From Clitoria ternatea (lineage: Eukaryota > Streptophyta > Magnoliopsida > Fabales > Fabaceae), in assembly GCA_037962975.1 (NCBI GenBank), contig CM075675.1, positions 8,566,001 to 8,630,000 on the forward strand: a DNA stretch of 64,000 nucleotides. The letters run 5' to 3'. Under the pieces are notes generated by a model. It was not told where the DNA came from and ran no database searches. It saw nothing but the letters and a program-made list of their open reading frames with translations. Positions 24,482 to 35,541 of this stretch are shown one piece after another. The first letter of the stretch is position 1. Each line of letters opens with the position of its first letter. Made by a program: the position numbers and the translations under genes.

Positions 24482-24904
24482 ATGAAAGGCAATGCAATTG
24501 ATGAGGCTAGAGAAATTTCAAAAGGACCGACACCAACAAAAGGGCTGAAGAGAGGGCTCTCAATAATGGACTTTATTTTGAGAATTTTTGCAACTATTTG
24601 CATATTAGGGAATGCATTGGGCATGATAACAACTAGAGAAACACTTCCATTTGCCACACAGTTTGTAAAATTCAGAGTTGTATTTGATGATCTTCCAACA
24701 TTTGTGTAAGTGGCCATTATTTTATAGTATGACTTCGTGAACAAAATTAAAATTCACAATGAGAATGTGATTTATTTAATTTATAGGTTTATTGTGACAT
24801 CCAATTCTATTGTATGTGGCTATTTTGTTCTTTCACTAGCTCTGTCATTCTTTCACATAGTAAGGAGTACTTCAGTTAAAAGTAGGCTTGGATTACTACT
24901 TTGA
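24482..24904 (+). pseudogene. CASP-like (DUF588) membrane protein, truncated after the second membrane segment
   Basis: Exon 1 (24482-24705) and exon 2 (24787-24904) join across an 81-bp GT-AG intron to give 113 residues. The order matches the Casparian strip membrane protein family: a charged N-terminus, a first membrane segment (about residues 27-48, within IMDFILRIFATICILGNALG), the conserved first-loop motif TTRETLPFATQFVKF with FDDLPTF, and a second membrane segment (about 76-99, TSNSIVCGYFVLSLALSFF) followed by HIVRS. Family members are about 190 residues long with four membrane segments; here the frame stops at 24902 and no third exon was found downstream. CASPs build membrane scaffolds for lignin deposition in the root endodermis. 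A TATA-like TATATATATGA lies at about 24417-24427, 55 bases before the ATG, so transcription is possible. It is best read as a truncated copy. Confidence 0.7.
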
Positions 24905-26864
24905 AATTTTTTTCAAAATAATCATATCACTCTCTCTTGTTCTACTAAGATCATGACAAAAACCTATGATAGATGAGACACAGATTAGAGCCATTCATTT
25001 TTGTTCTGAAATCTAAAAAAAGTTAAAAGAAAACTGTAAACTATAGGTTTATTTAGGTTGTTCAGGCTAATTACATAGACACGGATCATAACACATTTGA
25101 ATGTACTTAGTTCCCATGAGGTCCAAAAACCACCCTCGAAAGGATTATTAAACTATGGTTTCAAGGTGACTTGAGACTTCCCTTGACACAAGACTGAGAA
25201 AAAGAGAAAGAAAATCATTGTTATATACATTATGGACACTTTAAACATACAAATATGAACAATATACACTTACAGAAATTTTTGACATGTGGAAGCTATG
25301 TCACCACTCCTAAACTATCTGTATCGATGTGATAATCATTTTTGTCACCATTCCTAACCTCTACTAAAATCGATCAAATTCAATCCATGAATACTTCATA
25401 TAAATCATAGTTTTTGAAAGAAGAACCTTTTAAAATAGAGTGTTTTTTAACCAAATAAAAAATAGCTTCTCTTTTTGGTGAATTATCTAAAAAAGTAAAT
25501 TGCTTCTTTTTCTATACATGGTTAAAATCACTTCTTTTAAAAACTTAATCAAAACCTAAGTCACAACATACTAATTCCTACAACACAGTAATAATGAACA
25601 ATTCAAGATAGATCGCAAATGTAGCATAACTGTTTTTGGAAAGTAATATGATAAAAGAAATAGGTGTTGTATTATTGATTTACTACATTACTGGTGATTA
25701 CTATAGTGTGGTATCAACAACAAAAATAAATCTGTATAATAGGTGGTCCTCTAATGCTCTTCTCTGTTTCAGGTTGCTAGCATGCAGAATCAGAGAAAAA
25801 GCACCGAGGGAAGAAAAGGGAAGAACAAGTAGTAATTCAATACTCACAATGCACTAAATAATAGATCATAGAAGTATTTTAAGAATTAGATCAAATATTT
25901 AATAGTATTAATATAAATATTTTTTCAATTTTTATTTTTAATATATATTAAATTAGTTATTTTTAATATATATTAAAAACTTAAGGTAGGACTATGATAC
26001 ATCTAAAGATATTTTCCTTTCAACCAAAATCCTTAGTGTCCACCAAATAACCAGAACTAGCATTTTTAATCTATATTGTAGCAAAAGCAGATCTACAGAT
26101 GAGTAAAATGTAAAGAAAGTAGCATATAAGTACACAATTCTCCAAAGTTTCAAATGAGGTAAAAGTTAACACAATTTTCACTGGTTATAACTTCATTTAT
26201 TATGAAGTTAAGTCACAATTTCACATAAAAAGCTTTAGAAGGCCTTAATACTTAAAGACACAGACCAACTAAACTAACTAAAAGAGAAAAGTGACTTATA
26301 TTTGAAACTCTTCAACATCAGTCACATATAGAAGCATAAGGAACTATTCTAACTTAGCAAATCATGTAGCAGAGGCATGATTTCCTAACCAGTATAATTG
26401 ACAATTTCATCAAGCACCTAGCATGTATTAAACATAACATAACATTTCCCAAAATTGCACAGAAAAACATTAAAGAGGAAACATGCAAAGGTAAAATTAA
26501 ACCAGGAAACCTAAATATGTAAATATGAACTTGAGTGATTGAGTGAGACTAACTGAGTAAGAGCAAGATTCAACGATGAATGAGAGTGAACAATGAGCGA
26601 GAGTGATCAGAGAGTGAGCGATTAAGGTTAAGCGAAGGAGAAAAATCACGAGCAATTGAGGGAGAGTACACGAAAGTCGAGAGTGAGAGTCGGTAGAGTA
26701 CACGAGAGTGAGAGTCTTTGAAATACACGCGGGTGTGGGAGTCCGTAGAAGAAGAATACGCATGTCAAAGTGTCAAGAAATAGAAGTTAATTACAAAGGG
26801 CCTCTGATTTACTGGGGTTTTAAAAAATAAAATAAGTATTTATTTTTTAAAAATTCAAACAAAT
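24905..26864. other. AT-rich intergenic DNA, no gene recognised
   Basis: No coding signature. At 26540-26760 a purine-rich stretch with many GAGAGTGAG-like repeats lies just left of the CACTA element beginning at 26865; it may be a degenerate simple repeat or a leader sequence. Confidence 0.5.
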
Positions 26865-28488
26865 CACTAGTGGAAAAAATGGCTTTAATCACGGTTAAAA
26901 AAGGCTTTTAATCACGGTTGAACAACCGTGGTTAAAAGTGGGCGTGGTTGTATATCAGGATATTTAATCACGGTTGAACAACCGTGGTTAAAAGTGGAGT
27001 GGATATAACCACGGTTGCCCCTAACAACCGTGATTAAATGTACTGGACCAAAAAAAAAATTAAAAATCGTGGTTATCATCTTCACCATTCAGAAACAGCA
27101 AGAACACAATGAACACCAACACCAGAAATAAGAAACGCAGCAAGAACGCAAGAAACAAAAACAGAAGAAAAGTAAATGAATGAAACAAGAAATGAAGAAA
27201 AGTAAATGAATGAAACAAAATCAGAACAACCACAAGAAACAAGAAACAAGAAACAAGAAACAAGAATGCTACTGCAAAACGAAGAACACAAGTATAAATC
27301 TAAAATGTAAACCTGTAAATAAGCAATGGCGTGCGATGGGAAACCTGTAAATGGCATATGAAAAATAGTGAGAAGTCACATAATAAACAAATCTAGAACG
27401 TAAATAATGAAATGTAGATGTAAATGGAAACATGAAAACAGAGAAGAGAAACCTTACAGAGAAGAAGGAGAGAAAAGAGAGTTAGGCGCGCTCATGAAAT
27501 TACGAAATTTAAAACGAAAAGGAAGCTATAATCACGGTTACACAAGGAACCGTGGATATATGTATAACCTATAACCACGGTTATGAGAGTACCCGTGGAT
27601 ATATGTATGACCTATAACCACGGTTACTCCAGGACCCGTGGTTATATATATGTATGACCTATAACCACGGTTACTCCAGGACCCGTGGTTATATATATGA
27701 CATATACCCACGGTTGAACAAGGGACCCGTGGTTATATGTGAAAATCTTATTTTGGCATTAGAAAACACCATAAAAAATTTTAGAATTTTTAGAATTTAT
27801 TTGGTAGGTAAAGTAGAAGCCTAAAAATCCAAAAAATAAGCAAATAAATCACAAAAAATAAAAAATTTTGAGAAAATAAGGGTTTTTTGAAAATCTGAGC
27901 AACCCCAACTAGCGTAGCGAGTTGGAATGAATGCGGATTTTTTTTCTACCCCAAAATCATATGCAGCAATAAGGATTCTGAGTTTTCTAGCTCAAGTTAT
28001 GCTCGTTTAAAGTTTGCCGATTTTTGTCGTCACAAAATTTTTGTATCTCTCACTCAAAAATTTATTTTTCAAAAATTCCAACTCGAATGGCTAATAAGTA
28101 CCAAAAGAAGTCATGACGCAAAAAATCAGATCAAAATTCCATGTTTTTCTATTTTTTTGGATTTTCCTAAAAATAAGGTGAATAATATTTTGACATATAA
28201 CCACGGTTGTCAAACAACCATGGTTATAGACACACTTTTAATCACGGTTGCCTAACAACCGTGAATAAAAGTTTTCCCAAAAATTTCAAAAATGCCATCT
28301 CGTTTTGACATATATCCACGGTTGTCATACAACCGTGATTATAGAGACTTTTAATCACGGTTGCCATAACAACCGTGATTAAAAGTTTTCTCAAAAATTT
28401 CAAAAATGCCACCGCGTCATTTTTAATCACGGATACACACTAATCCGTGATTATACCCCCGTGGTTGTATCCATTTTTTCCACTAGTG
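26865..28488. mobile_element. Non-autonomous CACTA element, 1624 bp, perfect TIRs and 3-bp duplication
   Basis: The left end is CACTAGTGGAAAAAATGG and the reverse complement of the right end is identical over 18 bases. AAT flanks both sides (26862-26864 and 28489-28491). The ends carry inverted pairs of TAATCACGGTT / AACCGTGGTTA separated by a few bases, near 26885-27070 and 28198-28470. A third, internal group lies at 27528-27740. The interior has no transposase: 27080-27480 is a purine-rich simple-sequence tract, and 27890-28180 is unrecognised. The perfect TIR and duplication suggest recent insertion. Movement would need TNP2 and TNPA from another copy that recognises the ACCGTGGTT motif; neither transposase remnant in this window is linked to that motif. 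Confidence 0.9.
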
Positions 28489-28893
28489 AATATAGATAAA
28501 TTTACTAGGGTAAGTAAAACACAAGTAAATTTAATATATTTTTAATGGTTTTATCAACCTCTACTAAATAACCACATAAATAAATTATTTTTTTTTTGAA
28601 GTGCTTAGACATTAAGCCCTCCTAATTGCTATTAAAAAGTGGGTTAGTAATCAAGATACATATAATAATAATAATATACATGTGACTCATATAAAATGAG
28701 GTAGATACATAAATATAGTAGGGATTCAAAAATTTAATATATTTATTTGAGATTGAATTTAATTATGACTATATTTATATTTCTCTTATAATTAACTAAA
28801 ATTTAATTTTTTAAAATAAACACCCACTCTCTTTAAATAGAGTTTTATGTTATTTTTAATAAACAAAAACCCTAAGCTTCAGATAAAGAATTA

Positions 28894-29276
28894 GTGTTCG
28901 TTTGACGCAACGAACTTATAACTTTTGAGGAGCTTATGACTTTTAAAAGCTATTAAAGTTGTCTAGTGAACACAAAAAACGAAGAGTTTGTAACTTTTTA
29001 AAAGCTATAAGCTCCCAACTTTGAGAAAGCTTATGGCTTTTTAAAAATTATGAGCTCCCTCACTAATTAATTGCTTAGTTATCATTTTTACTTTTTTTAT
29101 GACAACTTTTGTCTCTCACATAATTAAAATATTATCTATTATTGAAAGTCAGTTAACACAATTTAAGCTATTTTTCTTATAGCTTTATTTTAAAAAAATC
29201 CTAAAAAACTATAAGCTATAAACTACTTAAAAAGTCATAAGCCATAAGTTATAACCTCGTCTTGCCAAACGGACCC
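28894..29276. mobile_element. Tourist-like MITE, about 383 bp
   Basis: The left end begins GTGTTCGTTTGACGC and the reverse complement of the right end begins GGGTCCGTTTGGCAAG; they agree at most positions. Both are flanked by TTA (28891-28893 and 29277-29279), the 3-bp duplication of PIF/Harbinger-derived Tourist elements. The long imperfect inverted repeat continues inward with alternating AACTTATAACTTTT / AAGCTTATGACTTTT-like blocks. It has no coding capacity. Similar partial sequences occur near 54290-54345 and 59500-59605. Confidence 0.7.
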
Positions 29277-29875
29277 TTAAACGACTGCAACAATCCACGT
29301 AAATGGAACAAGATATTTTTGGCAGAGTCTTTGTAAACCGATTCAATTCAATGCAACTCATAAAATTGATGTTAAAAAATTAACATCCAAAAAATTAAAA
29401 ATTGAATTAACCAAAAATCGTAAAAGTAAAAAAAAATTGGATCGGATTTGGATCTATGATTTAGAACCAATTTAGTCCAAACTTTTACTTATATATATAA
29501 TTTTATTTATAAAATAAACTTTTCATATGATACATGTATAATTATATATTCAAAGATCGTATTACTCAATTATTTTTCAAATTTACTTTTAAAGTTGTAT
29601 CTTTTTATTATTTTTCATGAGATATATGTCTTAATATTTTGATGTATTTATAAATTTATTATTTTTAACTTCAACTTAAACTTAATTTTATGTCTTATTT
29701 ATATTTTTACTATTTAAGTTTTACATTTTGTATTAACACTAATGATTATTAATCAACTAAAATTTATTTAATACATTCTAATTAATTAACAATAAAAAAT
29801 AGAAAAATTGAATCATCCAATACAAAGCATATTTTATCAAATTAGATTAGGTTGAATTTGAAATTTTATTTTAAC

Positions 29876-30140
29876 CATTAGGGGAAAAAAGGCTTTTTAC
29901 ATCGGTCCTTTTTGGCCTCTTACACCGGTTGTAGGACCGGTGTAGATGGAGTCGATGAGAAAAATATAGACTTTTTACATCGGTTTTGGAACCGGTGAGA
30001 AAAATAGTTTTTACATCGGTCCTGTTGTTAACAACCAGTATAAACATGATATTTTACACCGGTTCTATTTGAAACGCTCAATACAAAAAAAGTAAACTTT
30101 TAGCACAGGTTGGTTACTACAACTGGTGTAAAAAGTTTTT
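29876..30140 (+). mobile_element. One-ended CACTA relic with TTACACCGGTT subterminal repeats
   Basis: The sequence starts CATTAGGGGAAAAAAGGC, a degraded form of the CACTAGTGGAAAAAATGG end seen at 26865. It continues with about eight copies of a TTACACCGGTT / ACCGGTGTA motif in both orientations, in the style of CACTA subterminal arrays but with its own motif. No second end was found downstream. Gene fragments follow within 3.5 kb, so this may be the left edge of a larger, now truncated gene-carrying element. Confidence 0.55.
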
Positions 30141-30309
30141 TTTTTTACTTTCCATTTTGTTTCCTTTATTTCAATCTTGGTCGTTCTTTTACACATGCAT
30201 AACGCTGCATCAATTACAAAGAAAGATACCAAAGAGTACACTAATAATAGGTAATACTCTTAGAGAAACACATGTATATAACTAATATTATAATGCTTCA
30301 ATATCATGT

Positions 30310-30506
30310 TTATACATTTGCTATAGGGCCTAAGTTAATGCTTGGTGACTTCATGGTCTTCATAGCTTCAAATCTTGGCCCTTTGGCCTAGAATTTACGA
30401 CCAACATAGAGCTTCATGTAATCATCAAAAATAAATTTAGGATAAACTTGGCTTGTCTAATCTTCCTTCACCAAGGCTGGTGCTGGAAAGATCACTACAT
30501 CATCCC
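30310..30506 (-). pseudogene. Unrecognised terminal exon of a host gene, with two stops
   Basis: On the minus strand an acceptor (CAATCCAG, ending at 30507) opens a frame that runs to a stop at 30312-30310. It contains DDVVIFPAPALVKED, then a TAG, then VYPKFIFDDYMKLYVGRKF, another TAG, then AKGPRFEAMKTMKSPSINLG and a final NV. Apart from the two TAGs the frame is open for 64 codons with plausible amino acid use, so it was once coding. I do not recognise the family. It lies about 170 bases inside the one-ended CACTA relic, which suggests a captured exon. Confidence 0.45.
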
Positions 30507-31810
30507 CTGGATTGTAAAGAAACACACAAATGTTAAAAATAATGACAACGCATTAGGTTCTCTAAAAATTAATAAAGTTTCTTTCTTTGCTTCATAGCTT
30601 CATCACAACACTTGATGGAGTTAACAATGATATATAAACAAATAGAAAGACATAGATTTAAAACTCAAAAAGAGAGTAGAAACTAAAAGACAAAACAGAA
30701 AATAAAAAAAGGTGAACAAAAACTCACCTAAAGTGAGATAATCTTTTAAGATCCAATGGAGGTGTCCACAACTGAACGTGTGGAACGAATGAGGTGCAGT
30801 TCTACCCTTTAGATAATATATATTTCAAGGGAAGAACAATCGTTTAAAATAGTTTTTATAATCACTTATTACTGAGAGATGAATGATTGATTAAAAGTAC
30901 AACCTATATAATATTTAAGATACTAAATATATTTTAGATTATAACTAACAAGCATGCAAGAGATGAATATTGTTATACATAAAAAATAAATATTATGATA
31001 ACAACTACGTTAATAAATATCGAACACTTCTGATGAATCAAAGGTAGCTGGCAGAGTCATATAGGCAGCATACTTTCATTTCAAAGCACAATCGTTGATT
31101 ATCACATGTGTATCCACTTTGACTTGAACTAGTGTTAATATGCATCCCATTACACCAAAATATACCCAGCAAAACAAAACCGTCCAGAATCTTAATGAGG
31201 TGGTTAGTCATTGTTCACATATAATGTTTTTCATACTCCATAATATTGCCACTGTACATGTACCCCCATTAATTTCAGTTTATTAGGAATTATAATTAAA
31301 TGAAAATCGTAAAATTTAGCTGAAAAAAAAACAATAACTAAAAAAATAGTGGAAATGCATTATGATTAATCTATATCATCTTATTCTAAATAAATAAATA
31401 TGGGGTAGTATTTAAAAAAAAATTTGCATAAACCAAAAATTAATATGAAGAACCTATTAATCGTATTTTAAGTCAATTATATTTTCTTTTTTCACTGTGC
31501 CTATTAATCTACTATATTTTAATTAGACATCAAAAATCTTTACTCTAGCTCTAATTGATTTGTTTAAGTAAGAATGTACGTACCTACTATGAACAAGAAA
31601 TTTGGTGGTGGTTTGCACATTCACTCATCTAAATTTTTTTAAACCTCAATCTTGCACAATAAAGTTAAAATTAATTTTTTATTTAAAATTAACATAAATA
31701 TAATTTCTTGTGACTTTGTAAAACGAACTCAATACGATTTTCAATAGAAACTTTTCACTTTTAATTGTTAATATTGACAAAGTTGTTAAATAAATATTTT
31801 TTATATTATA

Positions 31811-31851
<41 letters not shown>

Positions 31852-32247
31852 ACTAATAACTTTTTTAGTATAAAATTAATATATACTATCACTACATACA
31901 TAAAATATTAGTGTAAAACATTATATTATCAATATAAATCTAAAATTTGTATTTTAATATTTTTATTTTTGTTACTTAAAAATATACTAAAAGAGATTAT
32001 TTAATCAATTTAAAAATTTAGTGTTTTAAGAAAAGGTAAATTTTTAATTGAACTAACTAATTAATCCATCAATATAATGGACTTGAAATAAATAAATAAT
32101 TAAAGCCCATAATTATACAACTAAGAGCAGCAACTAACATGCAACAAACAGCATTATTCTCGCGCTTTGTCCCAAAAAAAAATGAAGTGAGATGAAAAAA
32201 GAAAGCTATATATGCTATTGAAGTGGGAATTTTCCCACTTTTCACAG
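30507..32247. other. AT-rich DNA without a recognised gene
   Basis: No coding signature. It includes an (AT)n tract at 31813-31848. The upstream exons expected for the peroxidase fragment at 32248 are not present here. Confidence 0.5.
31813..31848. repeat. (AT)n microsatellite
   Basis: A run of alternating A and T of about 36 bases, visible directly. Confidence 0.95.
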
Positions 32248-32809
32248 ATGATCTTGACACTCTTATCTCTAAATTTGGAAACAAAGGCCTCACTGCTAGA
32301 GACATGGTTACTCTATCAGGTACTTACTACATAATCATATCCTCAATTGTTAATTTATATAAATAATCTTGTCTGAACTATAACTAATGGATGCATATGT
32401 GTATATACATGCAGGTGCCCACACAATTGGACAAGCTCAATGCTTCACATTCGTGGGAGGATATACAACAATGCAAGTGACAGATGCAGGATTTGCTAGC
32501 ACTCGTCAACGTGGTTGTCCATCGGTTAGCAGCACTAGTAAAGATGGAAAGTTAGCAGCACTGGACTTGGTCACACCCAATTCGTTTGACAACAACTACT
32601 TCAAGAATTTGATTCTGAAGAAAGGCCTTCTTGCATCAGATCAAGTTCTATTCGGTGGAGGATCTACTGATTCTATTGTGTCTTAATACAGCAAAAATCC
32701 AACAACTTTTAAATATGACTTTGTTGCCGCTATGATAAAGATCGGAGATATTCAACCCCTAACCGGTTCTCATGGAATTATACGAAAGATTTGCAGTTCT
32801 ATCAACTAA
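32248..32809 (+). pseudogene. Class III (secretory) peroxidase, 3' half only
   Basis: The first block (32248-32319) gives DDLDTLISKFGNKGLTARDM and ends TLSG at a GT donor; an intron 32320-32414 follows. The next block opens with AHTIGQAQCF, which contains the proximal heme-binding histidine of plant peroxidases, and continues through RQRGCPS, SFDNNYFKNLI, KGLLASDQVLF and, after a break, FVAAMIKIGDIQPLTG to ICSSIN and a stop at 32807-32809. Known members are secreted heme enzymes of about 320 residues with four exons; only the end of exon 3 and exon 4 remain, with no signal peptide, distal histidine or first half. Two small deletions throw residues 32452-32481 out of frame (the other frame still reads RGRIYNNASD) and then restore it. 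An in-frame TAA lies at 32684-32686. It is non-functional. Confidence 0.85.
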
Positions 32810-32943
32810 TTTACAGCTAAGAAGTTCTTCAAAATATCAACAATGCCCATTTGTCATTGTGTTGTTTTAAATTTCATTAATTGTTTTATTTCTGTTCAAA
32901 AAAGTTGTTAAATATATATTCTTAATAATTAGCTTGCAGTGGC

Positions 32944-33655
32944 ATGATATTGGAGAAAATTCAGGATTTGAAGTTGACAATAAGTAAAAAGGAAGAGAGA
33001 ATGGAAGTAATGACTACTGAAATAGACAATCTACGCAAGCAGCTGTCAGACTTAGTAAACAGTCACAACAATTTACAGGAAGAAAGTTGCAAGATGTTAG
33101 AAGAGAAGCAGTCCTTGATGAGAAAATTTCTAGATCTGGGTGAAGAGAAAGGTAGCTTGGAAGAGAAAATGTGTATTGTGATCCAAGAAACAATAGCTCA
33201 ATCTAATATTTCTCTGATTTACCAGAATATTATCTTTAAAAAACTCCTAGAACTTAAAGAGCTAAGTGAAGATCTTCATCATTATTGTGCAGTAAATAAT
33301 GAAAATGAGGAGAGATTAAAATTAATGGCTTGCAAATTAAAAAAGGCAAAAATGGAAAATTCACATCTTAAAGAGTCATTTATAAGGTCAACTGTTGAAC
33401 AAAATTTAGTTGAATCTGTCAATGATCAATTGAGTTGTCAGATTAGGAATGAAAAGGAAATATTATGTCAAAAGGAAAGTGAGATTTTGGAAGCAGCTAA
33501 GATGTTTCGTGTTTTACACATTGAGAAAACAGAATTGTAAAGAATGGTGGAAGATCTGAAGATTAAGTATGATGAAGCTAGATTGGTATGAGAAAACAGA
33601 ATTGCCAAGAACAGGCTAATCAAAATTTGAAACTGTTCCTCACCCCCACACTCAA
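32944..33655 (+). pseudogene. NET1/KIP1-like coiled-coil gene fragment
   Basis: An open stretch of 198 codons (32944-33540) is almost entirely heptad-like coiled coil rich in E, K and L, for example MTTEIDNLRKQLSDLVNSH and ESEILEAAKMFRVLHIEKTE. This resembles the central coiled coils of plant NETWORKED 1 proteins, which link actin to membranes and are over 1,500 residues long. The frame stops at TAA 33538-33540, yet the next codons continue the same protein (RMVEDLKIKYDEAR), so a CAA to TAA change is likely. A further frame shift follows near 33600, where QEQANQNLKL is readable. There is no NAB actin-binding domain and no promoter. It begins 135 bases after the peroxidase fragment, behind an acceptor-like TTGCAG (about 32934-32939). 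NET1 is the best guess; another long coiled-coil protein is possible. Confidence 0.55.
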
Positions 33656-35541
33656 TATCAGCGTGACATCTTCTTAGTCATATGCAGCATTCTGGTTGGC
33701 ATATGAAATACTAACAAACGTAATCAGTGACCAAAAGAAATGGGGGTCCCTCCCAAGTCAGGGAAACATACCTTCCCTCACGAATACCTTTGCATTCTAC
33801 TAAAAGAAAAAAAAAATAATATCACATATCAAAGTATCATGACCTAAACAAAGCTACATGACTTTAACTTCGAATACCTTCACGACCGAATGATTCAAGC
33901 AAACCATCCAATCTAATAAAGTGTATTAGACATTGATATTTAGTTAAGAGTATCATGAAAAAGAGTCATGTAATTTGCATAAAGGATTCAAGAAAACTAA
34001 AAAAGTATATAATAGAGTTGTTGATAACAAATTAATATTTAATTTAAGTTGCATAAAATACTCAACAATAATTAAAAACATTACCACTAATAAAAGGTTT
34101 GGGGTAGTAATACAGAAATATTAAACTTCGTTTAGATTGTGAAAATGTTTCTTGTTTTAAAAAATTTGTATTAAAAAATAAAAAAAGAAAATAAAAAAAT
34201 ATTATTTTCAATATTTCTTATAAAAATTTTAAAAAAATATGATGACAATTTTATAATTAAAATTAAAAATAAAAATAAAAAACATTCACAGTACTTGTAA
34301 TTTTAATAGCAGGAACATGATTGTTTAGATTTGAACCCGTTAAAAAATTTAAAATATTTCGTAGAAAAATAATGGAAGAAAATAAAGAAAAGAAAAAATA
34401 ATGTAAAAATGCAAAAGGAGATGAATGGCAGAAGAAGACGACAAAAGTTTGTGTAAAATGAAAGGAGCATGTAACCGGTAATGTTGACTTATACTGACCG
34501 TGCAATTAAAAAGCGTTATATCTAACGATCGACGTTAAAAAAGAGCATCATGGTCTCCTTTTCAAGAAGCCCACGTTAAAGTGTTCCTGAAAACGATGTG
34601 CCATATTATTTTATTGAAAAGATCAGTAGGAGACGGCATGTCTTCTAGAAAAGGGAAAAGAAAAGTGTGCTTTGGAAATTTTAATTCAACATTTTAATAA
34701 TCATCTGAAGCTTTGAGAAGCTCATAAAGTTCCACTTTTATGACCATAAAATCTGCTCAATCATTGAACTTCCTAGCACATATTTGGAAAAGGAATCCTT
34801 TCTTTAATATTTAAATGACACAAAACTAGGCAAGGTATGGAACCCCTCCATTACCATCTTTGCTCTTCTATATGAAAAAATAAATAAAATCAAGTGCTTA
34901 ATTTCTCTCCACATATTTAAGTTATACATCATATATGATTGTACATACTCATTTTTTTTAAGAAATATTTCAAGTTTTAAAATAAAAAATTGAAAAAAAA
35001 TCTATTTTTAATCATAATATAAATGTTTTCGGATCAAAGAAAATTATCTCAATATAGATAATACTTGTAGTTAAAAGTTATATAAAAAAATTTTAAGTGA
35101 TAATTTTCTCGTCATATACTACTCTTATTCTTGTTACATAACAATTTAAAACAAATTAAAGTTAATATTTCCTTCAGGACCAAAAACGAAAAACTTAATA
35201 TTATTTTTTATGTTTTTTCTATAACAATTTAAAATGAACTATAATTAATCTTGTTGTTTATTTGCTCTAAAAATATTCCCAATTTTATATAAAACTAATT
35301 TTGTCTTGTATGAAGTGAAACTATAGTTAATATGACCTTTTTTTTTCAATCTATATACTATAATCAATATGGCTATATAATATAATTATTTACCCATTGG
35401 AGAGACACATATGACTTACTTAGATACAAAGACTAACTTTGATGTAGATAAGGAATACCCTATCCGATTTCAATCGAAAGGGATCATGTGAAGTTTCATA
35501 TTAGTGATACGTCATGAAAGACGACTAATATTGGTGCGGGA
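33656..35541. other. AT-rich intergenic DNA, no gene recognised
   Basis: No domain or repeat signature stands out. Short open frames around 34263-34505 are not supported. Confidence 0.5.

Noticed and set aside
27060..27360. Minus-strand frames rich in F, L, S and V that look like membrane proteins
   Set aside because: They arise from the purine-rich GAAACAAGAAA-type simple repeat read on the opposite strand.
32069..32305. Minus-strand frame of 78 codons with hydrophobic stretches
   Set aside because: It overlaps the peroxidase exon antisense and has no motif or splice context.
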